Assembly: GCA_021532125.1 (NCBI GenBank) | Contig: JADYUX010000002.1 | Location: forward strand, 186,001 to 250,000 | From: Arcanobacterium haemolyticum | Lineage (GTDB): Bacteria > Actinomycetota > Actinomycetes > Actinomycetales > Actinomycetaceae | Reading direction: 5' to 3' | Length of the DNA: 64,000 nt | Shown: one piece after another, positions 8,555 to 18,411 of the stretch | How positions within the stretch are numbered: the stretch's first letter is position 1 | How the letters are laid out: every line of letters starts with the position of its first letter | The notes under the pieces: generated by a model | Databases searched by the model: none | Seen by the model: the letters and a program-made list of their open reading frames with translations, nothing else | What the model was told of the DNA's origin: nothing | Program-made: the position numbers and the translations under genes

Positions 8555-9793
8555 ATGAATGATATGCCAACGATTGACGTCGAACTCACCGACATTGCTC
8601 ACGGAGGTGTAGCCGTCGGGCACTACGATGGCCGTGCAGTTTTCGCACGCTGCGGACTTCCAGGTGAAACAGTGAGGGTGGCCGTCACCAAAGAACGATC
8701 AAAGCTTATTCGCGGTGATGTCATCGACGTCCTCGCACATCCGTCGCCTCACCGTGTGGAAAATCGATGGAAGGCCGCTGGGCCACTCGGAGTGGGTGGG
8801 GCCGACCTTGGGCATGTTGCCTTTGATTACCAAGCCGAGTGGAAGACCCATGTGCTCCGGTCAAATCTGCGTCGAGTGGGAGGACAGGACCTCGTCGAAC
8901 ACCTCGAGGCGCGTGGAATCGACGCGCGCGTGACGTCATGCCGGGGCGACGACAAGACGTTGGGCTGGCAACGTCGTACTCGTGTGGAATTTGTGATCGA
9001 TCGTGACGGAAATCCGGCAATGTACCGTGAAGGGAGTCACGAGCTCGTCGCCATTGACGAAAATCCGTTAGCCGTTGACCAGGTTGACGATCTCGATGTG
9101 TTCTCTGGCGCGTGGCGTCGATTCTGGGCCCCGGGCGATCGTGTACGCGCGGTGGTTCCGTCCGGCAGTGATCCTCTCGTTGTCGTTGAACGCCAGACCT
9201 ACGCTTTCCCTGGCATTGAGACTGATCCATATGTTCGCGAGGATGTCGTTGTTGACGGAGAGCTCTATACGTACCGCGTACATGCAACTGGTTTTTGGCA
9301 GGTTCACGAACGAGCAGGCGAGGAACTCATCGCTATGGTCATGCGCGGCGCCGCCGTCGAACCGGGTGATGCTGTTGTCGAATTGTATTCGGGTGCCGGA
9401 CTCCTCACTCAGCCCTTGGCGTTGGCAACGGGCCGGCAGGGATCTGTACGTACGTTTGAAGGTTCGCGCCAAGGCGTCGAGGACGCGCGAGCGAATACGC
9501 GTGATCTTCCATGGGTAACGACGCGCACGCAACGGGTCGATGCCAGGCTCGTCCAATGGGAACCGGGCAATGTGGTGGTTGCTGACCCTCCGCGTTCTGG
9601 TCTCGGTATCGACGTGGCAACAGCTCTAGCGCATAGCCCAGCACGTCGTATTGTCCTCGTCTCGTGTGACCCTGCCGCCATGGCGAGGGACGTAGCGACG
9701 ATGGTCGAATCTGGGCGTCGGGTGACGTCGATCGAGAGTGTCGATCTGTTCCCGATGACCCACCACTTCGAGGTTGTTACAACGCTCGACTAG
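8555..9793 (+). CDS. TrmA/RlmD-type RNA (uracil-5-)-methyltransferase
   Basis: A 412-residue class I RNA m5U methyltransferase. It has an N-terminal TRAM domain (VELTDIAHGGVAVGHYDGRA, residues about 6-65), a central region, and a SAM-binding fold with VVELYSGAGLLTQPLA near residue 272, VVADPPRSGLG near 340, and the catalytic cysteine in LVSCDPAAMARDV near 371. The four-Cys iron-sulfur motif of RlmC/RlmD is absent, as in many actinobacterial members. The exact uridine target (tRNA or rRNA) cannot be told. I chose ATG 8555 because GGGAG lies about 10 bases upstream and the TRAM domain begins just after; an in-frame ATG at 8522 would overlap the permease gene. Confidence 0.85.
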   Translation: MNDMPTIDVELTDIAHGGVAVGHYDGRAVFARCGLPGETVRVAVTKERSKLIRGDVIDVLAHPSPHRVENRWKAAGPLGVGGADLGHVAFDYQAEWKTHVLRSNLRRVGGQDLVEHLEARGIDARVTSCRGDDKTLGWQRRTRVEFVIDRDGNPAMYREGSHELVAIDENPLAVDQVDDLDVFSGAWRRFWAPGDRVRAVVPSGSDPLVVVERQTYAFPGIETDPYVREDVVVDGELYTYRVHATGFWQVHERAGEELIAMVMRGAAVEPGDAVVELYSGAGLLTQPLALATGRQGSVRTFEGSRQGVEDARANTRDLPWVTTRTQRVDARLVQWEPGNVVVADPPRSGLGIDVATALAHSPARRIVLVSCDPAAMARDVATMVESGRRVTSIESVDLFPMTHHFEVVTTLD

Positions 9794-9918
9794 GCCGTGG
9801 TGGCGGCTTCTCAGGCCCTCTACGTTCTGGCTGGTGGCAGGAGTGATAGGGACTGAAGGTGAATACGCGAATGAATACTTGCGTAAATATCGCATAATTC
9901 GGGGCATATTCGTGATAG

Positions 9919-9935
9919 CTTGACGTCAAGATAAT
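9919..9935 (+). promoter_or_regulatory. Palindrome and -10-like element upstream of acnA
   Basis: CTTGACGTCAAG (9919-9930) is a perfect 12-base palindrome that runs directly into GATAAT (9930-9935), 20 bases before the acnA start codon. The arrangement suggests an operator overlapping the acnA promoter or transcription start. The regulator is unknown. Confidence 0.4.
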
Positions 9936-9955
9936 TTTCGACGACGAGGGGAATT

Positions 9956-12613
9956 ATGAGTCTCGATAGCTTCGCATCAAGAGGGAAACTGTCCGTAGGT
10001 GACGATTCATTCGACATCTTCCGTCTCAGTGCAGTGCCGGGTTTCGAGAAACTGCCTTACTCGCTCAAGGTGCTCGCCGAGAATCTTCTGCGCACAGAAG
10101 ACGGCGCAAACGTGACCGCCGATCAGATTAAGGCACTCGCTGCGTGGGACCCGAGCGCCGAACCGAGCCACGAAATCCAGTTCACCCCTGCGCGCGTTGT
10201 CATGCAGGATTTCACCGGCGTTCCCTGCGTCGTCGATCTCGCAACGATGCGTGAAGCCGTTGCAGAGCTTGGCGGTGATCCAGAGCGAATCAATCCGCTC
10301 AACGCGGCCGAGATGGTGATTGACCATTCCGTACAGATCGACTTCTTCGGTTCGAATGATTCCCTCAAGCGCAACATGGACATCGAGTACCAGCGCAACG
10401 GTGAACGCTACCAGTTCCTACGTTGGGGGCAAGGAGCTTTCGAGAACTTCAAGGTTGTTCCGCCGGGTACGGGAATCGTCCACCAGGTCCATATCGAGTA
10501 CCTTGCCCGCGTCACCATGGTCCGCGACGGCATTGCTTATCCCGATACATGTGTCGGTACCGATTCGCACACGACGATGGTCAACGGCCTTGGGGTACTC
10601 GGATGGGGCGTTGGGGGCATCGAAGCTGAGGCCGCCATGCTCGGTCAGCCGGTCTCAATGCTCATTCCCCGTGTCGTGGGTTTCAAGCTCACTGGAGAGA
10701 TCCCTGCAGGAGCAACAGCGACGGATGTCGTGCTCACGATTACGCAAATGCTTCGCGAGCACGGTGTCGTCGGAAAGTTTGTCGAATTCTACGGTGACGG
10801 CGTCGGCCATGTTCCGCTCGCTAATCGCGCAACAATTGGCAACATGTCACCAGAATTTGGTTCGACTGCCGCCATCTTCCCCATTGATGACGTCACGCTC
10901 GATTACCTGCGGCTCACTGGTCGAGACGAGTCTCAGATCGCACTCGTTGAGGCCTACTGCAAGGAGCAGGGACTGTGGCACGACCCGAGCCGGGAGCCCG
11001 TCTACTCTGAATACCTCGAGCTCGACCTATCCACGGTCGTGCCGTCAATTGCTGGCCCGAAGCGGCCGCAAGATCGCATTGTTCTCTCAGAGGCGAAGGA
11101 ATCCTTTGAGAAGACTCTTCCAAGCTACCTCGGGTCGCAAGGAGTCGACGAGGTTCCCGTGACGCTTGCCTCGGGCACGGAGACGAGAGTGCGCAATGGC
11201 GACGTCGTCATCGCGTCAATCACGTCGTGCACCAATACATCGAATCCTTCAGTGATGGTCGCTGCTGGTCTTCTTGCACAGAAGGCTGCTGCGCGAGGAC
11301 TCACCGCAAAGCCGTGGGTCAAGACCTCGCTGGCGCCAGGCTCGAAGGTTGTCACCGACTATTACGATAAGGCAGGGCTCTGGCCCTCCCTCGAAGCGCT
11401 TGGCTTCAACCTCGTCGGGTATGGCTGCGCCACCTGTATTGGAAACTCTGGCCCGCTTCCAGCTGAGGTTTCTGAGGCGGTGAACGAGAACGATCTCACG
11501 GTGGTCTCGGTGCTCTCTGGCAACCGAAACTTCGAAGGCCGTATCAACCCCGACGTCAAGATGAACTACCTAGCTTCGCCGCCGCTTGTGATCGCTTATG
11601 CGTTGGCGGGCACGATGGATTTCGATTTCGAGAACGAGCCGCTCGGCGCCGACGACGAGGGGGATATCTACCTTCGGGATATTTGGCCTGACCCAGCTGA
11701 AGTTCAGGCGACGATCGAGAGCTCAATTGATCGAGAGATGTTCCGTAGCACCTACGCATCGGTTTTCGATGGCGACGAACGCTGGAAGTCGCTCCCAACG
11801 CCGGAGGGCGATCGCTTCGCATGGGATGAGTCGTCGACCTATATCCGCAAGGCGCCATTCTTCGATGGACTTAAAGCCGAGCTCACTCCAGTGAGCGATA
11901 TTGCTGGAGCTCGTGTACTCGCCAAACTTGGCGACTCAGTCACAACCGACCATATTTCCCCGGCTGGCGCGATTAAGGCCGATTCACCAGCGGGCCGTTA
12001 CCTCGCAGAAAATGGAGTTGAGCGTCGAGATTTCAATTCCTACGGATCGCGTCGAGGTAACCACGAAGTTATGGTTCGCGGAACTTTCGCAAACATTCGG
12101 CTGCGTAACCAGCTCCTGGACGGCGTTGAAGGCGGATACACGAAGAACCTTCTCACCGGCCAAACCGAGGCAATCTATGACGCAGCCATGGCCTATCAAG
12201 AGGCAGGAATTCCGCTCGTCGTCCTCGGCGGCAAAGAATACGGCTCAGGCTCATCTCGTGACTGGGCGGCGAAGGGCACGTCGCTACTTGGCGTCAAGGC
12301 TGTTATTGCTGAATCCTTCGAACGTATCCACCGTTCGAACCTCATCGGAATGGGCGTGCTCCCGCTCCAGTTCCCCGAGAATGAGAATGCTGATTCACTC
12401 GGTTTGACCGGTGAGGAAACGTTCTCGATCACTGGTATCACAGCACTGAACGAGGGGAAGACCCCAGCCACAGTTGAGGTTGTCGCCCGCCGAGACAACG
12501 GTGAAACCATCACATTCGATGCCGTCGTGAGAATCGACACTCCCGGAGAAGCCGACTACTTCCGCAACGGAGGCATTCTCCAGTACGTGCTTCGCCAGCT
12601 CGCCAAGAATTAG
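9956..12613 (+). CDS. acnA: Aconitate hydratase A
   Basis: An 885-residue TCA-cycle enzyme that interconverts citrate and isocitrate through cis-aconitate. The three [4Fe-4S] cysteines are in place: one in [12 protein letters not shown] near residue 425 and two in [12 protein letters not shown] near 491 and 494. Other signatures are [20 protein letters not shown] (about 199-218) and, in the C-terminal swivel domain, [14 protein letters not shown] and [19 protein letters not shown]. Length and domain order are those of the AcnA/IRP1 class. A strong ribosome site (GAGGGG) precedes the ATG and a palindrome lies at the likely promoter. It is followed by two hairpins and then dxs. Confidence 0.97.
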   Translation: MSLDSFASRGKLSVGDDSFDIFRLSAVPGFEKLPYSLKVLAENLLRTEDGANVTADQIKALAAWDPSAEPSHEIQFTPARVVMQDFTGVPCVVDLATMREAVAELGGDPERINPLNAAEMVIDHSVQIDFFGSNDSLKRNMDIEYQRNGERYQFLRWGQGAFENFKVVPPGTGIVHQVHIEYLARVTMVRDGIAYPDTCVGTDSHTTMVNGLGVLGWGVGGIEAEAAMLGQPVSMLIPRVVGFKLTGEIPAGATATDVVLTITQMLREHGVVGKFVEFYGDGVGHVPLANRATIGNMSPEFGSTAAIFPIDDVTLDYLRLTGRDESQIALVEAYCKEQGLWHDPSREPVYSEYLELDLSTVVPSIAGPKRPQDRIVLSEAKESFEKTLPSYLGSQGVDEVPVTLASGTETRVRNGDVVIASITSCTNTSNPSVMVAAGLLAQKAAARGLTAKPWVKTSLAPGSKVVTDYYDKAGLWPSLEALGFNLVGYGCATCIGNSGPLPAEVSEAVNENDLTVVSVLSGNRNFEGRINPDVKMNYLASPPLVIAYALAGTMDFDFENEPLGADDEGDIYLRDIWPDPAEVQATIESSIDREMFRSTYASVFDGDERWKSLPTPEGDRFAWDESSTYIRKAPFFDGLKAELTPVSDIAGARVLAKLGDSVTTDHISPAGAIKADSPAGRYLAENGVERRDFNSYGSRRGNHEVMVRGTFANIRLRNQLLDGVEGGYTKNLLTGQTEAIYDAAMAYQEAGIPLVVLGGKEYGSGSSRDWAAKGTSLLGVKAVIAESFERIHRSNLIGMGVLPLQFPENENADSLGLTGEETFSITGITALNEGKTPATVEVVARRDNGETITFDAVVRIDTPGEADYFRNGGILQYVLRQLAKN

Positions 12614-12629
12614 CGAGTACAGGATGCAT

Positions 12630-12692
12630 CTTCCACCAGCCTCGGCGTGAGGTGGAAGGCACCACTGAGTGGGGGCGAGAGCCCCCACTCAG
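12630..12692 (+). terminator. Tandem hairpins after acnA
   Basis: The first is an 8-bp stem CTTCCACC/GGTGGAAG (12630-12637, 12651-12658). The second, stronger one is a perfect 12-bp stem CTGAGTGGGGGC/GCCCCCACTCAG closed by a GAGA tetraloop (12665-12692). No T-run follows. Confidence 0.75.
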
Positions 12693-12766
12693 CTATCCTG
12701 GACTTCTTGCCTCTCATCTGCGCAGCCTCAGCATTATGAGGGATAAGATGGGCGAGAACAGAAAGG

Positions 12767-14650
12767 ATGAACGTGGGCATTCTTGAGCGAATGAATAAGC
12801 CGTCGGATCTGCGTACTCTCTCAGCGCAGCAACTTGATGAACTTGCACAGGAAATTCGCACGTTCCTCGTCGATAGCGTCTCACGAACGGGCGGGCATCT
12901 CGGCCCTAACCTCGGAGTTGTTGAGCTGACAATCGCTCTCCACAGGGTTTTTTCGTCCCCGACAGATGTCGTCGTCTTTGACACCGGCCACCAAGCCTAC
13001 GTTCATAAAATTCTCACCGGCCGTCATGATTTCTCGAAGCTGCGTTGCGCTGACGGGCTCTCAGGCTACCCGAGCCGGGCAGAATCACCCCACGATGTTG
13101 TTGAGAACTCGCACGCATCGACGGCTCTCTCCTGGGCGGACGGGATTGCCCGAGGGTTCCAGCTTAAGAATGAAGCTGAGCACCGGCGTGCCGTCGCCGT
13201 TATCGGCGACGGAGCAATGACAGGCGGCATGGCGTGGGAAGCGCTCAACAATATCGCTGAAGATCCGGATCGTCCGGTCGTCATTATCTTGAACGACAAC
13301 GGGCGTTCCTACGCCCCGACAGTCGGTGGTGTCGTTCGTCGTTTCGAACCTGTGCGTCTCCTCGATTCGATCCGCGTTAATCGCAATTACGAAAACTTCA
13401 TGGATCGGACAAAGCAGGCTCTCCAAGACGCCGGGACACCTGGGCGCATGGCTTACGGTGCGCTTCACTCGATCAAGCGCGGTGTTAAGGACATTTTTGT
13501 TGATGCCGGGATATTCGATTCGCTTGGGCTGAAATATATCGGTCCGGTTGATGGCCACAAGATCAGTGATCTTGAGGAAGCATTCACGCTTGCGAGGGAG
13601 TACGGTGGCCCCGTCGTTGTGCACGCGATAACGGAAAAAGGGCGCGGCTACACGCCTGCGGAGCAAGATTCAGCCGATCGTTTTCACGCCATTGGAAAGA
13701 TTCACCCCGAGACAGGTCTTCCAGTCCAACCGGCGCGTTTCGGTTGGACATCGATTTTCGCTGAGGAGATCGATCGGGCGGCACATACTCGTGAGGACAT
13801 CGTGGGGATTACGGCGGCGATGCTCCGTCCGGTAGGTCTAGGCCCCCTGAGCGAGTCGTTCCCAGATCGGGTCTTCGACGTAGGCATCGCTGAACAACAC
13901 GCGCTCACGATGGCCGCAGGCCTCGCTTTCGACGGTCTGCACCCGGTTGTGGCGCTCTACGCAACCTTCCTTAACCGTGGCTTTGACCAGCTACTCATGG
14001 ACGTCGCCCTTCATAAGGCGCCTGTGACGATCATGCTTGACCGCGCCGGGATTACGGGGGACGACGGCGCCTCTCACAACGGCATGTGGGACTTGTCGAT
14101 CGCTGCGATTATTCCCGGATTGCAGACTGCCGTTCCTCGAGATGGGGACCAGCTCCGTGAGCTCTTCCACGAAGCGATCACCATTGAGGCACCGACGCTT
14201 GTTCGTTATCCCAAAGGCGACGTACCAGCGTCAATTCCCGCTGTTCGCCGAGAAGGCTCGTACGACATCCTTGTTGAGGGCACAGGCACGATTGCGATTG
14301 TCGCTGTTGGCCCGATGACCGCAATCGCATGCGAGGCGGCTGAGCGGTTGGCGAGTGAAGGCAAGGATGCGACAGTAGTTGATCCACGGTGGGTTCTTCC
14401 CGTCGCTCCCGAGCTCGCATCCTACCTTTCGAGGTTTGCGGGAATTGTGACGATTGAAGATGGGCTTGTCCACGGAGGAGTGGGATCTGAGATCGAGTTC
14501 GCCCTCCAATCGCTCGGAGCATCCATTCCCGTGGAACGGCTCGGTGTATCTCGTACGTTCCTTGCTCACGCGAAGCGTGCGGAAATTCTTGACGACGAGT
14601 CGATGAGCGTCGATGGAGTTATCGACGCGGTCCGGCGCCTGGAGGCATAG
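12767..14650 (+). CDS. dxs: 1-deoxy-D-xylulose-5-phosphate synthase
   Basis: A 627-residue thiamine-diphosphate enzyme that condenses pyruvate and glyceraldehyde 3-phosphate, the first step of the MEP isoprenoid pathway. It shows the N-terminal SRTGGHLGPNLGVVELT (40-56), the ThDP/Mg motif GDGAMTGGMAWEALNN near 147-162, the catalytic glutamate in VGIAEQHALTMAAG near 374, and DRAGITGDDGASHNGMWD near 425. The C-terminal transketolase domain is complete. An AGAAAGG ribosome site precedes the ATG. It is convergent with the RNase D gene, with a short hairpin between. Confidence 0.97.
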   Translation: MNVGILERMNKPSDLRTLSAQQLDELAQEIRTFLVDSVSRTGGHLGPNLGVVELTIALHRVFSSPTDVVVFDTGHQAYVHKILTGRHDFSKLRCADGLSGYPSRAESPHDVVENSHASTALSWADGIARGFQLKNEAEHRRAVAVIGDGAMTGGMAWEALNNIAEDPDRPVVIILNDNGRSYAPTVGGVVRRFEPVRLLDSIRVNRNYENFMDRTKQALQDAGTPGRMAYGALHSIKRGVKDIFVDAGIFDSLGLKYIGPVDGHKISDLEEAFTLAREYGGPVVVHAITEKGRGYTPAEQDSADRFHAIGKIHPETGLPVQPARFGWTSIFAEEIDRAAHTREDIVGITAAMLRPVGLGPLSESFPDRVFDVGIAEQHALTMAAGLAFDGLHPVVALYATFLNRGFDQLLMDVALHKAPVTIMLDRAGITGDDGASHNGMWDLSIAAIIPGLQTAVPRDGDQLRELFHEAITIEAPTLVRYPKGDVPASIPAVRREGSYDILVEGTGTIAIVAVGPMTAIACEAAERLASEGKDATVVDPRWVLPVAPELASYLSRFAGIVTIEDGLVHGGVGSEIEFALQSLGASIPVERLGVSRTFLAHAKRAEILDDESMSVDGVIDAVRRLEA

Positions 14651-14651
14651 G

Positions 14652-14675
14652 GGCGCTCACACTTTGGAGAGCGCC
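14652..14675. terminator. Weak hairpin between dxs and the RNase D gene
   Basis: A 7-bp stem GGCGCTC/GAGCGCC with a 10-base loop, located between the ends of the two converging genes. Confidence 0.45.
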
Positions 14676-14708
14676 GGAGCGGCTGTCGACGCCTGAGTTT
14701 CTCGTGTA

Positions 14709-15920
14709 TCAGATTCCCGCGCGCCTCGCGGCAGCCTGGATGGAAGAACCTGCCACGTCGATTTGCCATTCGCGTGCGCCGTATGAGCGAAGCTTATCGG
14801 CGATGTGCTCCGGTGAATCCCAGCCTTCCCATGCGAGGAGTTTTTGCACGGCTGGTTTGAGAAGGACATCCTGCCGGATACCGATATCGTCGGCTGTGGA
14901 GAGAACAGCGGTTCGGACAAGAGTCCATCGGTCGGCTGCGTCGGAGTGTGAACGCTCCCAGTGTTTGACGGGGGGATACGGATCTTTGTGTTCGACGAAG
15001 CGGCGCTCGAGAAGATCAGGGATCGGGATTGCCCAGACAGGAGCGATAGCTTCCCAATACCCGGCTGCGTCGCGCCGGCGAGCTCGCCGCTGGAACAGTG
15101 GGGATGTCAGGACGTCTTGGCGCGAACGCGGTTTGTGGAGCGCGAGAGTTGCGAGCACCTTGGCGGGAATGACCTTTTCTGGAGCTACGTCGCGTTGACG
15201 AGCAAGGCTGTCGCGGTGATTCCAGAGTGCTTCGAGCATGGCGAGTGACCGGCGGTCGCGAACTCCTTGTTGACGAGCCGCTTTTCGCCAGGGTTGCGCA
15301 GGTTGTGGGCGTGGCGGGCGAAGCCGTACTTCTTCACATTCTTGTTCAAGCCAGGAGAGGCGCCCAGCACGGAGAAGTAGTTTTGTGAGTTCGTCGCGAA
15401 GCTCAAGGAGAAGTTCGACGTCGAGTGCGGCATAGGCGAGTAGCTCGGGCGCGAGTGGCCGTTCGGACCAATCGGAGTTGGAGTGTTCTTTAGCCAAGCC
15501 GTATCCGAGGACTTCCGCAACTTCATTTTGGAGTGATACGCGTTCGAATCCGAGGATGAGTCCGGCAAGCTCGGTATCAAAAAGTGACGGGGGAGTGAGG
15601 CCGATCTCGCGTAGGCAGGGTAGGTCTTGATCTGCTGCGTGGAGGATCCACTGGTCGGATGCGAGAACTTCGGCGAGTGGGGTGAGGCGGTCTTCAATTC
15701 CGACGGGGTCGATGAGGAATGTTCCTGCTCCTTCGCGTCGGATTTGGACGAGGTAGGCGCGGTCGGAGTAGCGGATTCCCATGGCTCTTTCGGTGTCGAC
15801 GGAGAAGGGGCCATGGCCGTTGCTGAGGGCATTTACGGCTTCGTCGATGTCGGTGTTTGTGACGTGGGGGATGCCTTCCCGTGGTTCGTCGAGCCGTGTG
15901 ATATCAACAGATTCGTGCAT
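14709..15920 (-). CDS. rnd: Ribonuclease D (3'-5' exonuclease with HRDC domain)
   Basis: A 403-residue protein. The N-terminal DEDD exonuclease domain shows Exo I (GPFSVDTERAMG, residues about 37-48), Exo II (LHAADQDLPCLREIG) and Exo III (YAALDVELLLELRDEL); an HRDC helical domain follows (RSLAMLEALWNHRDSLARQR, near 215-235). RNase D trims the 3' ends of tRNAs and other small RNAs. I start at the ATG at 15920, which opens MHESVDITRLDEPREG; longer frames upstream overlap DUF3000 and are unlike the family. It lies directly after the DUF3000 gene on the same strand, a pairing common in actinobacteria. Confidence 0.9.
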   Translation of the reverse strand: MHESVDITRLDEPREGIPHVTNTDIDEAVNALSNGHGPFSVDTERAMGIRYSDRAYLVQIRREGAGTFLIDPVGIEDRLTPLAEVLASDQWILHAADQDLPCLREIGLTPPSLFDTELAGLILGFERVSLQNEVAEVLGYGLAKEHSNSDWSERPLAPELLAYAALDVELLLELRDELTKLLLRAGRLSWLEQECEEVRLRPPRPQPAQPWRKAARQQGVRDRRSLAMLEALWNHRDSLARQRDVAPEKVIPAKVLATLALHKPRSRQDVLTSPLFQRRARRRDAAGYWEAIAPVWAIPIPDLLERRFVEHKDPYPPVKHWERSHSDAADRWTLVRTAVLSTADDIGIRQDVLLKPAVQKLLAWEGWDSPEHIADKLRSYGAREWQIDVAGSSIQAAARRAGI

Positions 15921-15922
15921 AC

Positions 15923-16495
15923 CTAGATCTCTCGAAGTCGGAGCGAGCGGACGCCCTCTGGTCCAAGGCCACAAGCAGTCGAAGCGAAAGATGCCCAGGC
16001 TTGGAGGTGGGCAGCCATGTCGGTTGTTGTGGGTGTCCACGAGACGCGTACTTCGAGCTCTGTGCGTGCCGCTCCGAGCTCGCTTCCTGAGAAAGTCTCG
16101 TTGAAGATACGTGTAACGGTGCCCGTGATGTTTCGGTATTCGGCGTCGTGGTCGGAGAGGGCGCCCCGCAGCCATGCCCATGTGACTTCTCCCAGGAGGG
16201 GGTCGGCGCTCATGTCGGCTTCGACCGGGCTGGAGAGGAAGGTGACGATCCGGAAGGTTCCGTCCCACGCCGGCTGACCCTGCGGGTCAAAGAGGAGGAC
16301 GAATTTGGCGTTTCCTCGATAGGTGTCTGGGTCGAGATCAGGGGAGTCGTTGATCTCGGCTTGGAGGGCTACTGCCCAGGGGGCTATCTGTTTCGGGGGA
16401 GGAATTTGGGTTACGTGTACCTCACGGCGGAACTCGTGACCTTTGAGTGATTCCACCGCCTCGAGGAATGGGGCAGGAGCGTGAATGTGCGGCAC
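15923..16495 (-). CDS. DUF3000 family protein
   Basis: A 190-residue soluble protein matching the actinobacterial DUF3000 family: FRREVHVTQIPPPKQIAPWA near residues 22-41, a GTFRIVTFLSSPVEADMSADPLLGEVTW-type core (given here only in part), and a C-terminal LEVRVSWTP segment. Its function is unknown. It lies 2 bases upstream of the RNase D gene and is probably co-transcribed with it. No catalytic motif is visible. Confidence 0.88.
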   Translation of the reverse strand: MPHIHAPAPFLEAVESLKGHEFRREVHVTQIPPPKQIAPWAVALQAEINDSPDLDPDTYRGNAKFVLLFDPQGQPAWDGTFRIVTFLSSPVEADMSADPLLGEVTWAWLRGALSDHDAEYRNITGTVTRIFNETFSGSELGAARTELEVRVSWTPTTTDMAAHLQAWASFASTACGLGPEGVRSLRLREI

Positions 16496-16581
16496 ATCCT
16501 CACCCTAGTGGGAGTATTTCGTCGTTATGGGCTAGGCACGCCGACATTGGTAGCGACGTGACTAAAACTAAAGTCTTTAAC

Positions 16582-18411
16582 CTAAGTGTTCTGTGGGGAC
16601 ATAGTTCCGACAATGACCCCAGGCTCGTCAAAAGTGACGCGAGTCCACGTGGAACCATCCTCCTGCGAGTATGCTCCCCACGCCAGGAGAGGCATGAAAC
16701 GGAGAGTGGGGAGGAGGACCGACGAGTTCTGATAGTCGGGCACATTCAGCCTTGCGTCGGGATCGGGTGCGGTTGTTGCGATGGAAAAGACGACGAAGAA
16801 GTCGCCTCGTCGCACGTAACCGCTTCCTGCGAGGCGGACGAGGTCGTAATCCGATCTGTTCCCCGATCTCAGTTCGGGATTCTCGCGCCGGAGTCTGATC
16901 AGCGCGGATATAAACTCGGAATAGTCGCGGTGGGCTCCGCGTTCGCGCTGGTTCCAGTCGAGGTGAGAGCGCGTAAATGTTGCGGGATCTTCGGGAGAAG
17001 GGACGCGCACGTCGGCATCGTAGATGGACAGCCAGTCCCAGGAATCAAATTCGGCTTGCCGACCAGCTTCGACGAGCTGTCCTAGTTCTCCACCGTGGTT
17101 CGTGAAGAATTGGAACGGGCTGGTTGTCGCCCACTCTTGCCCCATGAAAAGCATCGGAGTGTAGGGGCTTGTGAGAAGGAGGGCGTTTTGAGCTGCGAGC
17201 CGTCCAAGTTCTTCTCGCGTGAGGTCGTCGCCGAGATTGCCTTGGCGGCCTGGACGATCCCCGATAGCTCTGTTGCCCACTTGGTCGTGCGTTTGAGTTG
17301 AGGCGACGAAAAGATGCCCACTCATCGTGTTCGGTACAGGCTTCCCCCATTCCTTTTCCCGGAACGTCGACATGTTGCCGTCGTGCACGAAAACGTGCCG
17401 GAGTGCCTTTTCAAGGGCTCCCGGAGCGGTGAAGTCTGCGTAGTAACCAAAGCTCTCCCCAGTCAGGAAAGTATGGAGGGCATGGTGAATATCGTCGTCC
17501 CACTGGCCGTCCATTCCACGGCCACCAAGGTTCGTCGGAGTCACCATGATCGGATCGTTGAGGTCGGATTCCGCGATAAGGCCGACGATGCGATCGTGCT
17601 CGCGAGCGAACGTATGGACGTAGTCGGAGAGCTCAGCGAGGAAGTGGCGCGGAGAATCGTCTTTGAGGAAGGCGACGGCATCAAGACGGAGGGCATCTAC
17701 GTGATAGTCGCGAATCCATTGGAGGGCGTTGTCGATGAAATAACGACGAACTTCCTGGGAGCCTTCGTCGTCAAGATTTACTCCCTGACCCCACGGAGTC
17801 TCGTGTTTATCTGTGAAATAGGGACCGAAGATCGAGAGGTAGTTTCCTTCTGGGCCGAGGTGGTTGTAGACAACGTCAAGGCAGACTCCGATACCGAGTT
17901 TGTGTGCCTCGTCGACGAATGCGGCGAATTCGTGTGGACCGCCGTAATTCTCAGTGACTGCAAAAAGGCTCACACCATCGTAGCCCCAATTCCATTTCCC
18001 GGGGACAGGAGCAATCGGCATAATTTCAACGATATCGACGCCAAGGTGAGAAAGATAAGGAAGGCGTTCGCGAGCGCTTGAAAAAGTGCCTTCCGGGGTG
18101 AATGTCCCGATATGGAGCTCGTATATGAGGGCACCCTGGACGTTGACGCCTCGCCACTGGTCGTCGCTCCACGAGAAAGAGGTGGGATCGACGACTTCGG
18201 ACCAACCGTGGACACCCTCCGGTTGGCGCCGGCTACGAGGATCTGGGCGTGGTTGGGAACCGTCGAGAGAAAAACCATAACGCGTGCCGGCCTTCAGTTC
18301 TTCGCCTTCCCACCACCCTCCCGAGGACTTGTGCATGACATGGCGACGAGGCTCAGTAGCCTCATCGATGACGAGCTCAACTTGCGAGGCGTAGGGTGCC
18401 CACACACGCAT
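16582..18411 (-). CDS. treZ: Malto-oligosyltrehalose trehalohydrolase TreZ
   Basis: A 609-residue GH13 enzyme that releases trehalose from maltooligosyltrehalose, the last step of the TreX-TreY-TreZ route. It opens with an N-terminal beta domain (MRVWAPYASQVELVID), followed by the TIM barrel with VCLDVVYNHLGPEGNYL, VDALRLDAVAFLKDDS (nucleophile Asp), GLIAESDLNDP (acid Glu) and STQTHDQVGNRAIGDRPG. The TreZ/GBE signature YELHIGTFTPEGTF is near residue 117. I chose the ATG at 18411, which overlaps the treY stop as TGATG with GGAG 8 bases upstream inside treY, so the two are translationally coupled. Confidence 0.93.
   Translation of the reverse strand: MRVWAPYASQVELVIDEATEPRRHVMHKSSGGWWEGEELKAGTRYGFSLDGSQPRPDPRSRRQPEGVHGWSEVVDPTSFSWSDDQWRGVNVQGALIYELHIGTFTPEGTFSSARERLPYLSHLGVDIVEIMPIAPVPGKWNWGYDGVSLFAVTENYGGPHEFAAFVDEAHKLGIGVCLDVVYNHLGPEGNYLSIFGPYFTDKHETPWGQGVNLDDEGSQEVRRYFIDNALQWIRDYHVDALRLDAVAFLKDDSPRHFLAELSDYVHTFAREHDRIVGLIAESDLNDPIMVTPTNLGGRGMDGQWDDDIHHALHTFLTGESFGYYADFTAPGALEKALRHVFVHDGNMSTFREKEWGKPVPNTMSGHLFVASTQTHDQVGNRAIGDRPGRQGNLGDDLTREELGRLAAQNALLLTSPYTPMLFMGQEWATTSPFQFFTNHGGELGQLVEAGRQAEFDSWDWLSIYDADVRVPSPEDPATFTRSHLDWNQRERGAHRDYSEFISALIRLRRENPELRSGNRSDYDLVRLAGSGYVRRGDFFVVFSIATTAPDPDARLNVPDYQNSSVLLPTLRFMPLLAWGAYSQEDGSTWTRVTFDEPGVIVGTMSPQNT

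Noticed and set aside
10320-11162. 280-codon frame inside acnA
   Set aside because: Ser/Arg-rich shadow of the aconitase frame; acnA has complete active-site motifs here.
17314-18081. Long plus-strand open frames antisense to treZ, with others at 16447-17085
   Set aside because: They mirror the codon pattern of treZ on the opposite strand, have no ribosome site and no recognisable domain.
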